A DNA stretch of 35,126 nt from Ghiorsea sp. (GTDB lineage: Bacteria > Pseudomonadota > Zetaproteobacteria > Mariprofundales > Mariprofundaceae): contig JALUNK010000086.1 in NCBI GenBank assembly GCA_027055255.1, positions 1 through 35,126 on the forward strand. Reading direction: 5' to 3'. Under the pieces are notes generated by a model. That model worked only from the letters and a program-made list of their open reading frames with translations, had not been told where the DNA came from and did no database searches. Shown here piece by piece: positions 7,085-16,896 of the stretch. Within the stretch, counting starts at the first letter, position 1; each line of letters starts with the position of its first letter. Position numbers and translations under genes: made by a program.

Positions 7085-9541
7085 TTACTTAGGAGGGTCT
7101 AACGTTTGTTTAACCCCAAGCTCTTTCACCATATCAGGGCCAACCAAGGCTTTAACCGTGGAAATAATACTCGCTGCTTCAAGATGTTGTTTCACCATAT
7201 AGGAATCTGCACCAACTTCTAATGCGCGCATTCTATCCTCTGCACTTTCTCGCGTAGAAATCACAATAATAGGTAGCTCTTTATATATTGCTTGGTTACG
7301 AATTTGGCGCACAAGCCCGAAACCATCTAAACGCGGCATTTCAAGGTCGGTGATCAACATATCATAATGCCCTGATTGCAGTTTTTCCAAACCATCCATA
7401 CCATCAATCGCAGTATCAACAACAAAGCCTAGATTTTTAAAGATATTTTTCTCAACCTCTCTTGCAATCAAGGAGTCATCCACTAACAATACATTAAATC
7501 GTAGCTTATCTTCTTCTGCTAGGTTCACTTCAAGGTTTTGATCTGGGGCGGTACGTCCCATTTCCTTAATACCATAAGGTTCTAAAAGCATCACTACACT
7601 ACCATCTTCAACAATGGTATTACCCATCAGACCTTGAGGCAGATAACGTTTAATATAAGGATCTAAATCACGCACCATGATTTCACCTTCGCCCAAAAGT
7701 TCATCCACCATAATGCCAACAAAACCTTCAATATGTTCAGCAACAATGACAAAAGGCTCTTGAGACAACTCATCACCCTTGATTAACATCATACGACGTA
7801 AATCAACAATCGGCACTTGCTCTTTGCCATAGGTAAGAAATTGTTTGCCACCAACGCCAGTATGTATATTTTGTTCATTCACGGGTAAGGCCTGATCAAT
7901 CATATGGGTTAGCATACCATACGTTTGTCCACCAATTTTAAACATCAAAGCATCTTGCACTGCAATACTAATGGGTACCGAAATAATAAAACGTGTACCT
8001 TTCCCAACCTCAGTTTGTACCTTAATCGTACCTGTTAAACGGCGGACAGCATCTTGAACCACATTCATGCCTATGCCGCGTCCTGCCAGCGTATCCACCT
8101 CTTGAAGGGTTGAAAAGCCAGGGCGGAAGATGAGTTCCATGATTTCAGCTGAGCTCATCAGGCCAATTTCATCCTGTGTAGTCACGCCGCGCTCAACTGC
8201 AACACGTTTAATCGTTTCAGTATCTATGCCTTGACCATCATCAATCACTTCAATCACAACTTCACTACCACTTTGTTTGGCAATAATTGAAACTTGGCCG
8301 CGCTCAGACTTACCCTTTTCTTGTCGCACACTGGGGCTTTCAATGCCATGAGCAACAGCATTATTTAATAAGTGAACCAAAGGCTCAACCAAGGCTTCAA
8401 TAACATTTTGGTCCATTTCAACAGAGCTGCCGTCCACTACCAGCTGCACCTGCTTACCGACTTTTGAAGCCACATCACGTACCGACCGCGGGAATGTAGA
8501 AAAAATACTATCTAATGGGCGCACCATGAGCCCAAGCACTTGGTCACGCAATTCTTTAAAAATATACTCATTGCGTTCTGCTTGATAACGTGATTCTTCT
8601 GCCATTTTACGCATGTGTCGCAACTGAACATCAATCATATAGTCAATTGTTGATACTGCTTGTTCATCGCCTTGCGCTTCTAATAAGTAGCGAATTTTTC
8701 GCCATTCTCTACGTAAAGTACGCAAGTCTACACGTGCTGCTTGCAAACCACTTTCAGTTTTCTTATTTCGGCTTTGTTCCGTACTAATCTCAACCACTTG
8801 GTTCGATAATGTTTGCATACGTTCTGCATCAACTCGCAAAAAACGCCCAGAACTTTTACGTTGCCCTGAACCCTTTTGTTCGCTTACTTCAAGGTACGGT
8901 CTAAAGGTTGTCGATTCTTCAGCTTTATCTTTTGATGATGAGACAAGATTATCCAACTCATCTTGGCTTAAATGTTTATCGGGGTCAGTAGCCGATTCTG
9001 CCGCAGCATCATTTTTTTGTTTTTGTTTTCTATCTCTAACTTCTTCTGCACCAATCATCACAGGCATTTCTGAAGTTAAGTCAAGTGCATCAACTTCTGC
9101 TGCTAAAGACTGAGCAGGATCACCACCTTCCCCAGCAAGGTTATCACCCGCTGACTTTAAAACAGGAAGTAATGCATCATACTTTGCCCTTGCATCTTTT
9201 TCATCCAACAAGTCTTTACTATCTGGGTCTTCCAACCGCTTATCCAACAAATCATGCAAGTCATACATAAACTGTGTTGCAACATCCGTTCTCAACTCAG
9301 GTGATTTAATCAACAACTCAACCAAATCTTCAAAAACATGAGCCACACCACCCACATCATTGACCCCAAGCATCAAGGCTGAGCCTTTGATGGTATGCGC
9401 ATCACGGCGTAGCGACACCAAACCTTCATCGTCTAATGTGCCTGCTTCAAACTCCACCAACGCTTGGTTAATAGAATTAAGCCTTTCCCGCGCCTCATCA
9501 AAAAATGAGGCGATAAAGTTGGATAAATCAAAATCTGCCAT
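7085..9541 (-). CDS. Hybrid CheA/ChpA-type histidine kinase (Hpt - HATPase - CheW-like - REC)
   Basis: Hpt motif RRDAHTIKGSALMLG; HATPase HLLNNAVAHGIE, IDDGQGID, GRGIGMNVV; C-terminal receiver VLLVDDS...LITDLEMPRLDGFG...ADSYMVKQH. Confidence 0.93.
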   Translation of the reverse strand: MADFDLSNFIASFFDEARERLNSINQALVEFEAGTLDDEGLVSLRRDAHTIKGSALMLGVNDVGGVAHVFEDLVELLIKSPELRTDVATQFMYDLHDLLDKRLEDPDSKDLLDEKDARAKYDALLPVLKSAGDNLAGEGGDPAQSLAAEVDALDLTSEMPVMIGAEEVRDRKQKQKNDAAAESATDPDKHLSQDELDNLVSSSKDKAEESTTFRPYLEVSEQKGSGQRKSSGRFLRVDAERMQTLSNQVVEISTEQSRNKKTESGLQAARVDLRTLRREWRKIRYLLEAQGDEQAVSTIDYMIDVQLRHMRKMAEESRYQAERNEYIFKELRDQVLGLMVRPLDSIFSTFPRSVRDVASKVGKQVQLVVDGSSVEMDQNVIEALVEPLVHLLNNAVAHGIESPSVRQEKGKSERGQVSIIAKQSGSEVVIEVIDDGQGIDTETIKRVAVERGVTTQDEIGLMSSAEIMELIFRPGFSTLQEVDTLAGRGIGMNVVQDAVRRLTGTIKVQTEVGKGTRFIISVPISIAVQDALMFKIGGQTYGMLTHMIDQALPVNEQNIHTGVGGKQFLTYGKEQVPIVDLRRMMLIKGDELSQEPFVIVAEHIEGFVGIMVDELLGEGEIMVRDLDPYIKRYLPQGLMGNTIVEDGSVVMLLEPYGIKEMGRTAPDQNLEVNLAEEDKLRFNVLLVDDSLIAREVEKNIFKNLGFVVDTAIDGMDGLEKLQSGHYDMLITDLEMPRLDGFGLVRQIRNQAIYKELPIIVISTRESAEDRMRALEVGADSYMVKQHLEAASIISTVKALVGPDMVKELGVKQTLDPPK

Positions 9542-9560
9542 GAATAATTATCGCGCTGAC

Positions 9561-11084
9561 TTAAACAAACTTTCTAAGTTGTTCCGCAACCGTATTCAAT
9601 TCAATGGCCGCCTCTTTTGAAACTTGCATTTGTGATGCCGAGTCTTGAATCAAATCGGCAATCGAGCGCATCGTTTCTTCAAACTCTTCAGAACTATCAC
9701 TTTGCCGTTGTGTTGCCAATGCAATCGTCCGCACCGCTTTACTGGTTCGTTCTGACATACTTTCCATTTTACTTAGTGCTTCGCCGGCTTTCTGGGCAAT
9801 TTGAACACCCTTAGCTACACTTTCTAAACCTTTCTGTGTCACCTCTATAGACTCTTTGGTGGAGGTGTTTACCTCATTCACCACAATTTGAATTTCTTCG
9901 GTAAACTCTCTTGCCCGCTCCGACAAACGCCGCACCTCACTAGCAACCACTGCAAACCGCTTACCAAACTCCCCTGCTGCTGCTGATTCAATGGAAGCAT
10001 TAAGTGCTAGCAAGTGGGTTTCATCTGCAATTTCTTGAATCGAATCAACCGACTCAAGGATTTGCTCTGCTTTTCGTCCTGAATCAGACACCTTTTCCGC
10101 AATCTTCATAACATCCGACCGAATCAATCCCATATGTCCAATCGCTTCTTGTACAGATGCTCCACCCTCAATAGCTGCTATTGATGTTGCCGATGCAATT
10201 CTTTCAACACTATTTGCGGTTGCAGCAATTTTCTTCGCTGCACCGGACATTTCACCAAGTTCTTCAGTAACATGAACAACCGTTTTCGCCTGGGTGGCGG
10301 ATGCATCTGCTTGCCTATCCACAAAAGATAAAATGTTTTCAGATGCGCCAGAAATATTACCCGATGCATTTGATATATAGCTAACAACATTTTTCAAAAA
10401 CAATCGGTCTAAGGTAAATATAAGGAAAAGAACACCAATGATAATTAAGGCATTAAGTAACGTTAACTGGCTCATTTGCGACTTTTTCGCCTCAGTCTCA
10501 TCCGCTAGCGTACTGCTTACATGCTCTGCAACTGTATTAATTTTATCTTGCCCAACAAATACCAAGCTTTCAGCTACAATTGCCAAACTTCCCGCTTGCT
10601 CAAATGGTATTTTTCCTGTCGTAATATCTTCAGCCAATGTCCGCACTTCATCCATAATTTTACGAACTTGTTTAAGTGTTTCATCATCAGAAGCTGCTAA
10701 GATAGTAAGCGTAGACACGTCTTGATACAATGCATCAAACTCTTTTTCAATCTCTTTAATTTTTCCTATATCCGCTTTATTTTGTACCAACAAGTAATCA
10801 TTAAGCGGCAACAAAAACTTAGGAAGAGTACCCTTAAATTGTTCAAGTTTCGTTTGCTGTCCATACAAGTTTGAAAGCTCATCGACGTTCGTTGTTGCCT
10901 TGTAAGATGTGTAACCCACGGATGCTAATAACACAGCAAAAAACAGAAGTGTAATCGTCATCTTTCTGCGCGCAAAAGCTTTTAAATTAAAGACAGGATC
11001 ATTTTTTTCGTTTTTCTCTATAGGTGTTGCCTCTTTTTCTGGCAATGTTTCATCTATATTTTCAACAATGTATTCTTCACTCAT
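9561..11084 (-). CDS. Methyl-accepting chemotaxis protein
   Basis: Two TMs flank a sensor region; signalling hairpin [43 protein letters not shown]. Start taken as MSEEYIV at 11084; track start is 11102. Confidence 0.92.
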   Translation of the reverse strand: MSEEYIVENIDETLPEKEATPIEKNEKNDPVFNLKAFARRKMTITLLFFAVLLASVGYTSYKATTNVDELSNLYGQQTKLEQFKGTLPKFLLPLNDYLLVQNKADIGKIKEIEKEFDALYQDVSTLTILAASDDETLKQVRKIMDEVRTLAEDITTGKIPFEQAGSLAIVAESLVFVGQDKINTVAEHVSSTLADETEAKKSQMSQLTLLNALIIIGVLFLIFTLDRLFLKNVVSYISNASGNISGASENILSFVDRQADASATQAKTVVHVTEELGEMSGAAKKIAATANSVERIASATSIAAIEGGASVQEAIGHMGLIRSDVMKIAEKVSDSGRKAEQILESVDSIQEIADETHLLALNASIESAAAGEFGKRFAVVASEVRRLSERAREFTEEIQIVVNEVNTSTKESIEVTQKGLESVAKGVQIAQKAGEALSKMESMSERTSKAVRTIALATQRQSDSSEEFEETMRSIADLIQDSASQMQVSKEAAIELNTVAEQLRKFV

Positions 11085-11126
11085 TTTGCTTCTCCATCTC
11101 AAATCTCAAGTTCAACTGAAAACCTT

Positions 11127-11594
11127 TTAATCCAGCAATGCCGCAACGCGAAGAATCGGTATCTCTTCATTTCCAACACGTATCAAACCTTTACTATGCT
11201 TCTCTCCAGAATCCACGGGTATTTCAACAGTTGGAATACTGTATAAATCAGCCACTGATTCCACCCACAGACCCAAATGAACCCTATCATGCCTAAGCAA
11301 AAGAAAACGAGTCTGCATCGTTTTTTCCTGTACGGGTTCGGGTAGTTTTAATACTTTCCCAGCATCAATAATGCAACATATTTGACCTCGAATATTGGTC
11401 ACGCCAATCAAATGATCAGGCGCCATGGGCACGGGTGTTACCGCAGCGGGGCGAACAACACTTGCCACTGCATCAACAGCTACTAAAAATATTGTGCCAT
11501 TCATGGCAACACGCATAAACTCAGAGTGAGGTACTTTGTCTTCACTTAAAGCATCTTTAGCATCTTGAATAGCTTGAATATCTAAACCAGCCAC
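11127..11594 (-). CDS. CheW-like coupling protein
   Basis: PDHLIGVTNIRGQICCIIDAGKVL and downstream CheW-like pattern; sits between the PilB-REC and MCP genes. Confidence 0.88.
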   Translation of the reverse strand: MAGLDIQAIQDAKDALSEDKVPHSEFMRVAMNGTIFLVAVDAVASVVRPAAVTPVPMAPDHLIGVTNIRGQICCIIDAGKVLKLPEPVQEKTMQTRFLLLRHDRVHLGLWVESVADLYSIPTVEIPVDSGEKHSKGLIRVGNEEIPILRVAALLD

Positions 11595-11606
11595 AACCCC
11601 TCCCTT

Positions 11607-13814
11607 TTAAGTTTTTGCTGCTGCACGAATACGATTATACATGCTCAACATTTTTCTTACTCTTGCTTGTAGTTTCATAGGCTCTACAGGCTTTACAATA
11701 TAATCATCTGCCCCAGAATCTAAACCCAACACCTCATCTTCTTCATCTTTACGTGATGTAAGCATAATAATCGGAATATTATCATATTTACTTTGTCTTC
11801 GCATTTCAGTGATAAATGTAGGGCCATCCACATTGGGCATTTCATAGTCTACAATGACCAAACTTAATTTTTCTTTTGCTGTTTGTAAAAGACTTAGACC
11901 TTTTCGCCCATCATCCGCCTCTATCACATCATGTTTTTCTGCCTGCAAAATAAACCGAACCAAGCTACGAATACTCTTAGAGTCATCAATAATGAGAATG
12001 GTATCTACACCTTGTTCATCATCAGTCTTCACCTGTTTCAAATCACGCGCCTGTGAAGCTTGCCCCAGTGACATCAACAAACCATCTTCATCAATCCTGT
12101 CTCTAAATGTAAAGTCTTCAGGTGGTGTTGCCAGCCGTTGCACTTCTTTCATGCTTGTGATGCCTGCCAAAACCTTATTCATACCATCTTCATATAGTGT
12201 ATACATACCTTCTTCACGACAGACTTGCATCAGCTCTTGGTCTGATGCTTCATGCGCAATAGCTTCACGCACTCTATCATTCACATAAAGTGTCTCGTGC
12301 ACCCCGCAACGCCCTTTATAACCGATATTTAAACAAGCTTCGCAACCCACAGGTTCGTAAATATCAATATCTTCAGGTATCTCAAAGAGTGTAACCATCT
12401 CTTCCGATGGTTTAACCTTTTTCTTACACTTTGGACATAAACGCCTTGCCAAGCGTTGTGCCACAATAAGGTTTAAACAAGATGATAAGGCTACCGCATC
12501 TGTCCCCATTTCCACCAAGCGACTCACCGTAGAAGGCGCATCATTGGTATGCAATGTGGACATCACTAAATGCCCAGTTTGTGCCGCATGCAAAGCAATA
12601 TGCGCAGTTTCCTCATCCCGAATTTCACCCACCATCACTACATCAGGATCTTGGCGTAAAATAGAACGGAGTGCTGCAGCAAAAGTCATGCCTGCTCGCG
12701 CATTGACCTGCACTTGGTTCAAACCTTTAATCTGAAATTCAACAGGATCTTCAACCGTTACGATATTGGTTTCTTCATCATTAATATGATGTAAAAAGGA
12801 GTACAGGGTTGTTGTTTTTCCTGACCCAGTTGGCCCAGTCACTAAAACTGCGCCCGTTGGGCGGCTAATACACTCACGAATGCGTTCATCTGCTTTTTTC
12901 TCAAATGCCAGTACATCCAAAGATAATGACAGCCCTGATTTATCAAGGATTCGCATCACTATTTTTTCGCCAAACATAGCGGGCAACGTTGACACCCGCA
13001 TATCAAAACCTTTACCACCAAACTTCACCTTAGTTCGCCCGTCTTGTGGCGTTCTGGTGTTGGAAATATCAAGCTTAGACATGATTTTGATGCGCGACAC
13101 AAGCATAGGATGAGCTTTGGATGGAAATTGCATCACAGCTCGCAAACGCCCATCAATCCGCAAACGCACAACACTATTACGCTCACCTGCCTCAATATGG
13201 ATATCTGAACTACCCAACTGCATGGCTTTAATAATAATGCCATTCACCAGTTTGATAATGGGCGAGCCTTCCGCACCTTTCTTTAAGGTATCAATATCTG
13301 CAGATGAGTGTTCCTCTTCATCTTCAACGCCTGCTTCAAAATCACCTGAATCATCAAGGCTAGACATCGCATCATCAAAGGCTGCGTCACCATCACTATA
13401 TAACTCTCTAATTTTCTTTTGAATAAGCTCTGGATTGGTAAACACAGATCGTACACGCTGCCCAAGCTTAAACTGCAAGGTATCCATGGCTGCATAATCC
13501 ATAGGATCAGCAGTTGCAATAACCATTTCTCCGCCACTCATGGCAACAGGCACAAAATGAAACTCTGTGCAAAGCTCTTCAGGACATTTATTTATAAGCT
13601 TTTCGTCAACTTCTACGTGGTTCAAATCTAAATAGGGAACCTTATAAATTTTAGCCAAGGCTTGAAGAACCTTCTCGGCATCAACACCTTCAACCGACAG
13701 CAAACCCAACAACAAACCGCCGCGTTTAGCTTCTTCACTTTGCATGGCTTCAGATATTTGCTCTTGTGTAACAAGACCTGAATCTATCAATTGCCTTTGC
13801 TGCTTAAGAAGCAT
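11607..13814 (-). CDS. PilB/GspE-family secretion ATPase fused to a C-terminal receiver (REC) domain
   Basis: MshEN-like N-terminus; Walker A GPTGSGKTTTLYSF, DPVEFQIKGLNQVQVN, LRQDPDVVMVGEIRD; tetracysteine CPKC...CEAC; C-terminal REC TILIIDDSKSIRSL...LVIVDYEMPNVDGPTF...ADDYIVKPVEP. Confidence 0.95.
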   Translation of the reverse strand: MLLKQQRQLIDSGLVTQEQISEAMQSEEAKRGGLLLGLLSVEGVDAEKVLQALAKIYKVPYLDLNHVEVDEKLINKCPEELCTEFHFVPVAMSGGEMVIATADPMDYAAMDTLQFKLGQRVRSVFTNPELIQKKIRELYSDGDAAFDDAMSSLDDSGDFEAGVEDEEEHSSADIDTLKKGAEGSPIIKLVNGIIIKAMQLGSSDIHIEAGERNSVVRLRIDGRLRAVMQFPSKAHPMLVSRIKIMSKLDISNTRTPQDGRTKVKFGGKGFDMRVSTLPAMFGEKIVMRILDKSGLSLSLDVLAFEKKADERIRECISRPTGAVLVTGPTGSGKTTTLYSFLHHINDEETNIVTVEDPVEFQIKGLNQVQVNARAGMTFAAALRSILRQDPDVVMVGEIRDEETAHIALHAAQTGHLVMSTLHTNDAPSTVSRLVEMGTDAVALSSCLNLIVAQRLARRLCPKCKKKVKPSEEMVTLFEIPEDIDIYEPVGCEACLNIGYKGRCGVHETLYVNDRVREAIAHEASDQELMQVCREEGMYTLYEDGMNKVLAGITSMKEVQRLATPPEDFTFRDRIDEDGLLMSLGQASQARDLKQVKTDDEQGVDTILIIDDSKSIRSLVRFILQAEKHDVIEADDGRKGLSLLQTAKEKLSLVIVDYEMPNVDGPTFITEMRRQSKYDNIPIIMLTSRKDEEDEVLGLDSGADDYIVKPVEPMKLQARVRKMLSMYNRIRAAAKT

Positions 13815-13924
13815 GCCACCCCCGGATCGTATTTATATGTGGATAACGTTAGTTGCTAAGTGAAGAATATCAAGCAGTTTTTCCATACTTTTACTAAAAA
13901 AATAATCAGGGTAGACTTTGCCCC

Positions 13925-15265
13925 ATGATACCGTCTGCAAACAACGCAAACCGCAAACATTATATATATGCCATGTCTGCCTTCATCATGCTTGCAGCCT
14001 GTGCGAAACACAATCCGCCTTTAACCCAACACACCAACGAGACTCAACAACGCATTCAAACGAAACCACTACTCAGCACGGACAACGACCTTATTCTGGA
14101 TGAGCTTGTTTTGATTGAACCTGAAGCAGATAAATTATCCCCTTTTCTTGTCAACTTAACGCCTAAAGATATGGATATCATCCAAACCGAAGCTCGGCGC
14201 ACAAGCTTCTCCAACTGGCAAAATATTGATGCTCGTGCCAAAGGCTCTCGCCAGCGTATGTTACACCTTTTGGATGAAATGAACGCACCAAAAGAACTTC
14301 TTTTTGTGCCTGTTGCAGAGTCTGGATATAATCCCTATGCACTTTCACCCACGGGAGCACTAGGCCTGTGGCAACTTATGCCAAAGACAGCTATTGAATT
14401 GGGTGCAACACACCGACATGGCCTTGATGGAAGACGTCATATTGAGCAGAGCACACGTGCTGCTGTCTCCTATTTCTTAAAGCTTCACCAGCGCTTTGAT
14501 GATTGGACATTGGCGCTTGCCGCATACAATTTAGGCCCTTGGGGAGTGCAGCGCCGCCTCAACAAAACACCATGGAAAACCGAAGATGGATTAAACGCAC
14601 TACCATTTCCCACCGAAACCAAACATTACGTCAAACAAATTTTAGGTATGATTGCACTACAAGGAAAAGGAGAACTTAACTTCTCTGAACCCTTGCAAAC
14701 TGTTGATTACCATATCAACCCCCCCATTGATTTAACCCACCTTGAGAAAGTTGCAGGCTTAGAAAAAAATGACCTATTTCGTTTAAATCCAGAATTAGAT
14801 TATCAACACTACCTCAAACAGGCTGTAACACTGCACCTACCTCAAGAGAGCATCACCCGCATTGACCATGCCTTACAAAAAGATAACAATATTTTTAAAC
14901 CTAAATTTATACATGTTAAAATCAAACAAGGTGATTCCTTGTGGAAAATTGCACACCGACATCATACTAATATTGCATATCTAAGAAAACTAAACCCGAA
15001 ACTTAGATCCGTTCTTTCCATAGGTCGTACCATTAAGGTACCTGCCTTTCGCAGCTTTGCCACCACCTCACACAAAGCCAACCCTTTATTAGCCAATGGA
15101 AGGCGCATTCGTTATAAAGTAAAAAACGGTGATTCACTGTGGACGATTGCCAAGAAGTTTGGCACTTCGACAAAAGCTATTGCTAGAATCAATCAAATTT
15201 CAATTAAAAAACTATTACGTCCCGGAGATAGGCTATGGATTGTCGCTCGCTTTCGACCAAGTTAA
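13925..15265 (+). CDS. mltD: MltD-like membrane-bound lytic murein transglycosylase lipoprotein with two LysM domains
   Basis: MLAAC lipobox; SLT motif PVAESGYNPYALSPTGALGLWQLMPKTA; two LysM repeats KIKQGDSLWKIAHRH and KVKNGDSLWTIAKKF. Confidence 0.9.
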   Translation: MIPSANNANRKHYIYAMSAFIMLAACAKHNPPLTQHTNETQQRIQTKPLLSTDNDLILDELVLIEPEADKLSPFLVNLTPKDMDIIQTEARRTSFSNWQNIDARAKGSRQRMLHLLDEMNAPKELLFVPVAESGYNPYALSPTGALGLWQLMPKTAIELGATHRHGLDGRRHIEQSTRAAVSYFLKLHQRFDDWTLALAAYNLGPWGVQRRLNKTPWKTEDGLNALPFPTETKHYVKQILGMIALQGKGELNFSEPLQTVDYHINPPIDLTHLEKVAGLEKNDLFRLNPELDYQHYLKQAVTLHLPQESITRIDHALQKDNNIFKPKFIHVKIKQGDSLWKIAHRHHTNIAYLRKLNPKLRSVLSIGRTIKVPAFRSFATTSHKANPLLANGRRIRYKVKNGDSLWTIAKKFGTSTKAIARINQISIKKLLRPGDRLWIVARFRPS

Positions 15266-16896
15266 CCATCATTTTGCTAGCATTTAGCTTATTATCTTGC
15301 AGCAGTGAAGATAAAAGCGCCGAAAAATCAGAGCCTCAGCCGCAAGTGACCAACTATCAACCTGCGCATGGCGGTAGATTGATTGATGCAAGCATTGGTG
15401 ATGCAACCAATCTTATCCCCATGATTGCCAGCGATGCATCCAGTCATGACATCGCGGGGCAGCTTTACTTGCCCCTGCTCAAATATGACAAAAACCTTAA
15501 CCTTGTTGGTCAGCTTGCAGAGTCATGGGCAGTATCCGAAGATAAGCTCAGCATTATATTTAAGCTCAAACCCAACTTAACATGGAGTGATGGCAAGCCG
15601 CTGACCAGTGAAGACTGCGTATTTACCCTGCATTTGATTCAAGATGATAAAACCCAAAGCCCTTACAAATCTGATTATATGAAAGTGGTATCTGCTAAAG
15701 CCTTGGATGCGCAAACCTTTGAAGTGCGCTACAAAGAAATTTTTTCTCCAGCCCTTGCCACTTGGGCATCTTTGGCGATTTTGCCCAAGCATGTATTTAA
15801 GGGGGTGAATATCATGGATACCGATTTATCTCGCCATCCCAAAGCCAGCATAGGTCCTTACTTTTTAGAAGATTGGCAAACCCAGCAAAGCATCACATTA
15901 AAAGCTAACCCTCATTATTTTGATGGCGATGTTTGGATTGATAAGCGCATTACACGCATCATCCCTGACCCTGCCACCCAGTTCTTAGAATTAAGTGCTG
16001 GAAAAATTGATATGGCAAACTTAACACCCACCCAATATAAACGCCTTTTTGACAATAATGCGCGCTTAAAGAAAGCGTACAAACGCTATAAATATCTTGG
16101 CTTTTCATATACTTACCTTGGCTTTAATCTTAAACGCAAACCCTTTGATGACATTCGAGTACGTCAAGCTTTAGCCTATGCCATTGACCGCCAAGAGTTA
16201 GTGGATGGTGTTTTACTTGGCTTAGGCGAAGCTTTAGCCACGCCGTACAAACCGGGCACACGCTGGGTGAATCAAAGCTTAAAACCACGCAGCTTCAATT
16301 TAGACAAAGCCCAAACCCTACTTGCTCAAGCAGGCTGGATTAAAGCTGAAGGGCAAAGCTTTGTCAGCAAAGATGGCAAACCACTTTCCTTCACCATTCT
16401 CACCAACAATGGCAATAAAAAACGCGCTGATACTGCGACCATAATTCAGCAACGCCTCAAACAAGTGGGCATTCAAGTGAATATCCGCCTTGTGGAATGG
16501 TCAGCATTTATTGAGAATTTTATCAACAAACGTGATTTTGATGCAGTGATTCTTGGCTGGTCGCTATCTCCAGACCCTGACCAATTTAGCATTTGGCATT
16601 CTTCGCAAACGGGTGAGCGAGAGTTTAACTTTTTAAGCTACAGTAACCCCAAAGTGGACAAAGCTTTGGTGCAAGCAAGGCTCACCTTTGATTTGGATAA
16701 ACAAAAACACTGGTATGACATCATGCAGCAAGAAATTTACAATGATGTGCCTGTGGTATTTTTGTATGCTGGTTATTCCCTTCCAGCCATTCACAAACGT
16801 ATCCAAGGCATTGAGGTTGCCCCTGCAGGCATTGGTCATAACAGTGAAAAATGGTTTGTCCCTAAGGCATTACAAAAAACGAGCATACAACCTTGA
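15235..16896 (+). CDS. Peptide/oligopeptide ABC transporter substrate-binding lipoprotein (SBP family 5)
   Basis: LLSC lipobox; SBP_bac_5 features LAESWAVSEDKLSIIFKLKPNLTWSDGKPLTSEDCVFTL, RVRQALAYAIDRQELVDGVLLGLGEA. Overlaps mltD by 31 bp. Confidence 0.9.
   Translation: MDCRSLSTKLTIILLAFSLLSCSSEDKSAEKSEPQPQVTNYQPAHGGRLIDASIGDATNLIPMIASDASSHDIAGQLYLPLLKYDKNLNLVGQLAESWAVSEDKLSIIFKLKPNLTWSDGKPLTSEDCVFTLHLIQDDKTQSPYKSDYMKVVSAKALDAQTFEVRYKEIFSPALATWASLAILPKHVFKGVNIMDTDLSRHPKASIGPYFLEDWQTQQSITLKANPHYFDGDVWIDKRITRIIPDPATQFLELSAGKIDMANLTPTQYKRLFDNNARLKKAYKRYKYLGFSYTYLGFNLKRKPFDDIRVRQALAYAIDRQELVDGVLLGLGEALATPYKPGTRWVNQSLKPRSFNLDKAQTLLAQAGWIKAEGQSFVSKDGKPLSFTILTNNGNKKRADTATIIQQRLKQVGIQVNIRLVEWSAFIENFINKRDFDAVILGWSLSPDPDQFSIWHSSQTGEREFNFLSYSNPKVDKALVQARLTFDLDKQKHWYDIMQQEIYNDVPVVFLYAGYSLPAIHKRIQGIEVAPAGIGHNSEKWFVPKALQKTSIQP

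Noticed and set aside
11854-12288. 144-aa + strand ORF
   Set aside because: Antisense to the well-supported PilB-REC gene, low-complexity Ser-rich composition, no domain features.
13117-13422. 101-aa + strand ORF
   Set aside because: Lies wholly antisense to PilB-REC and has no motif support.
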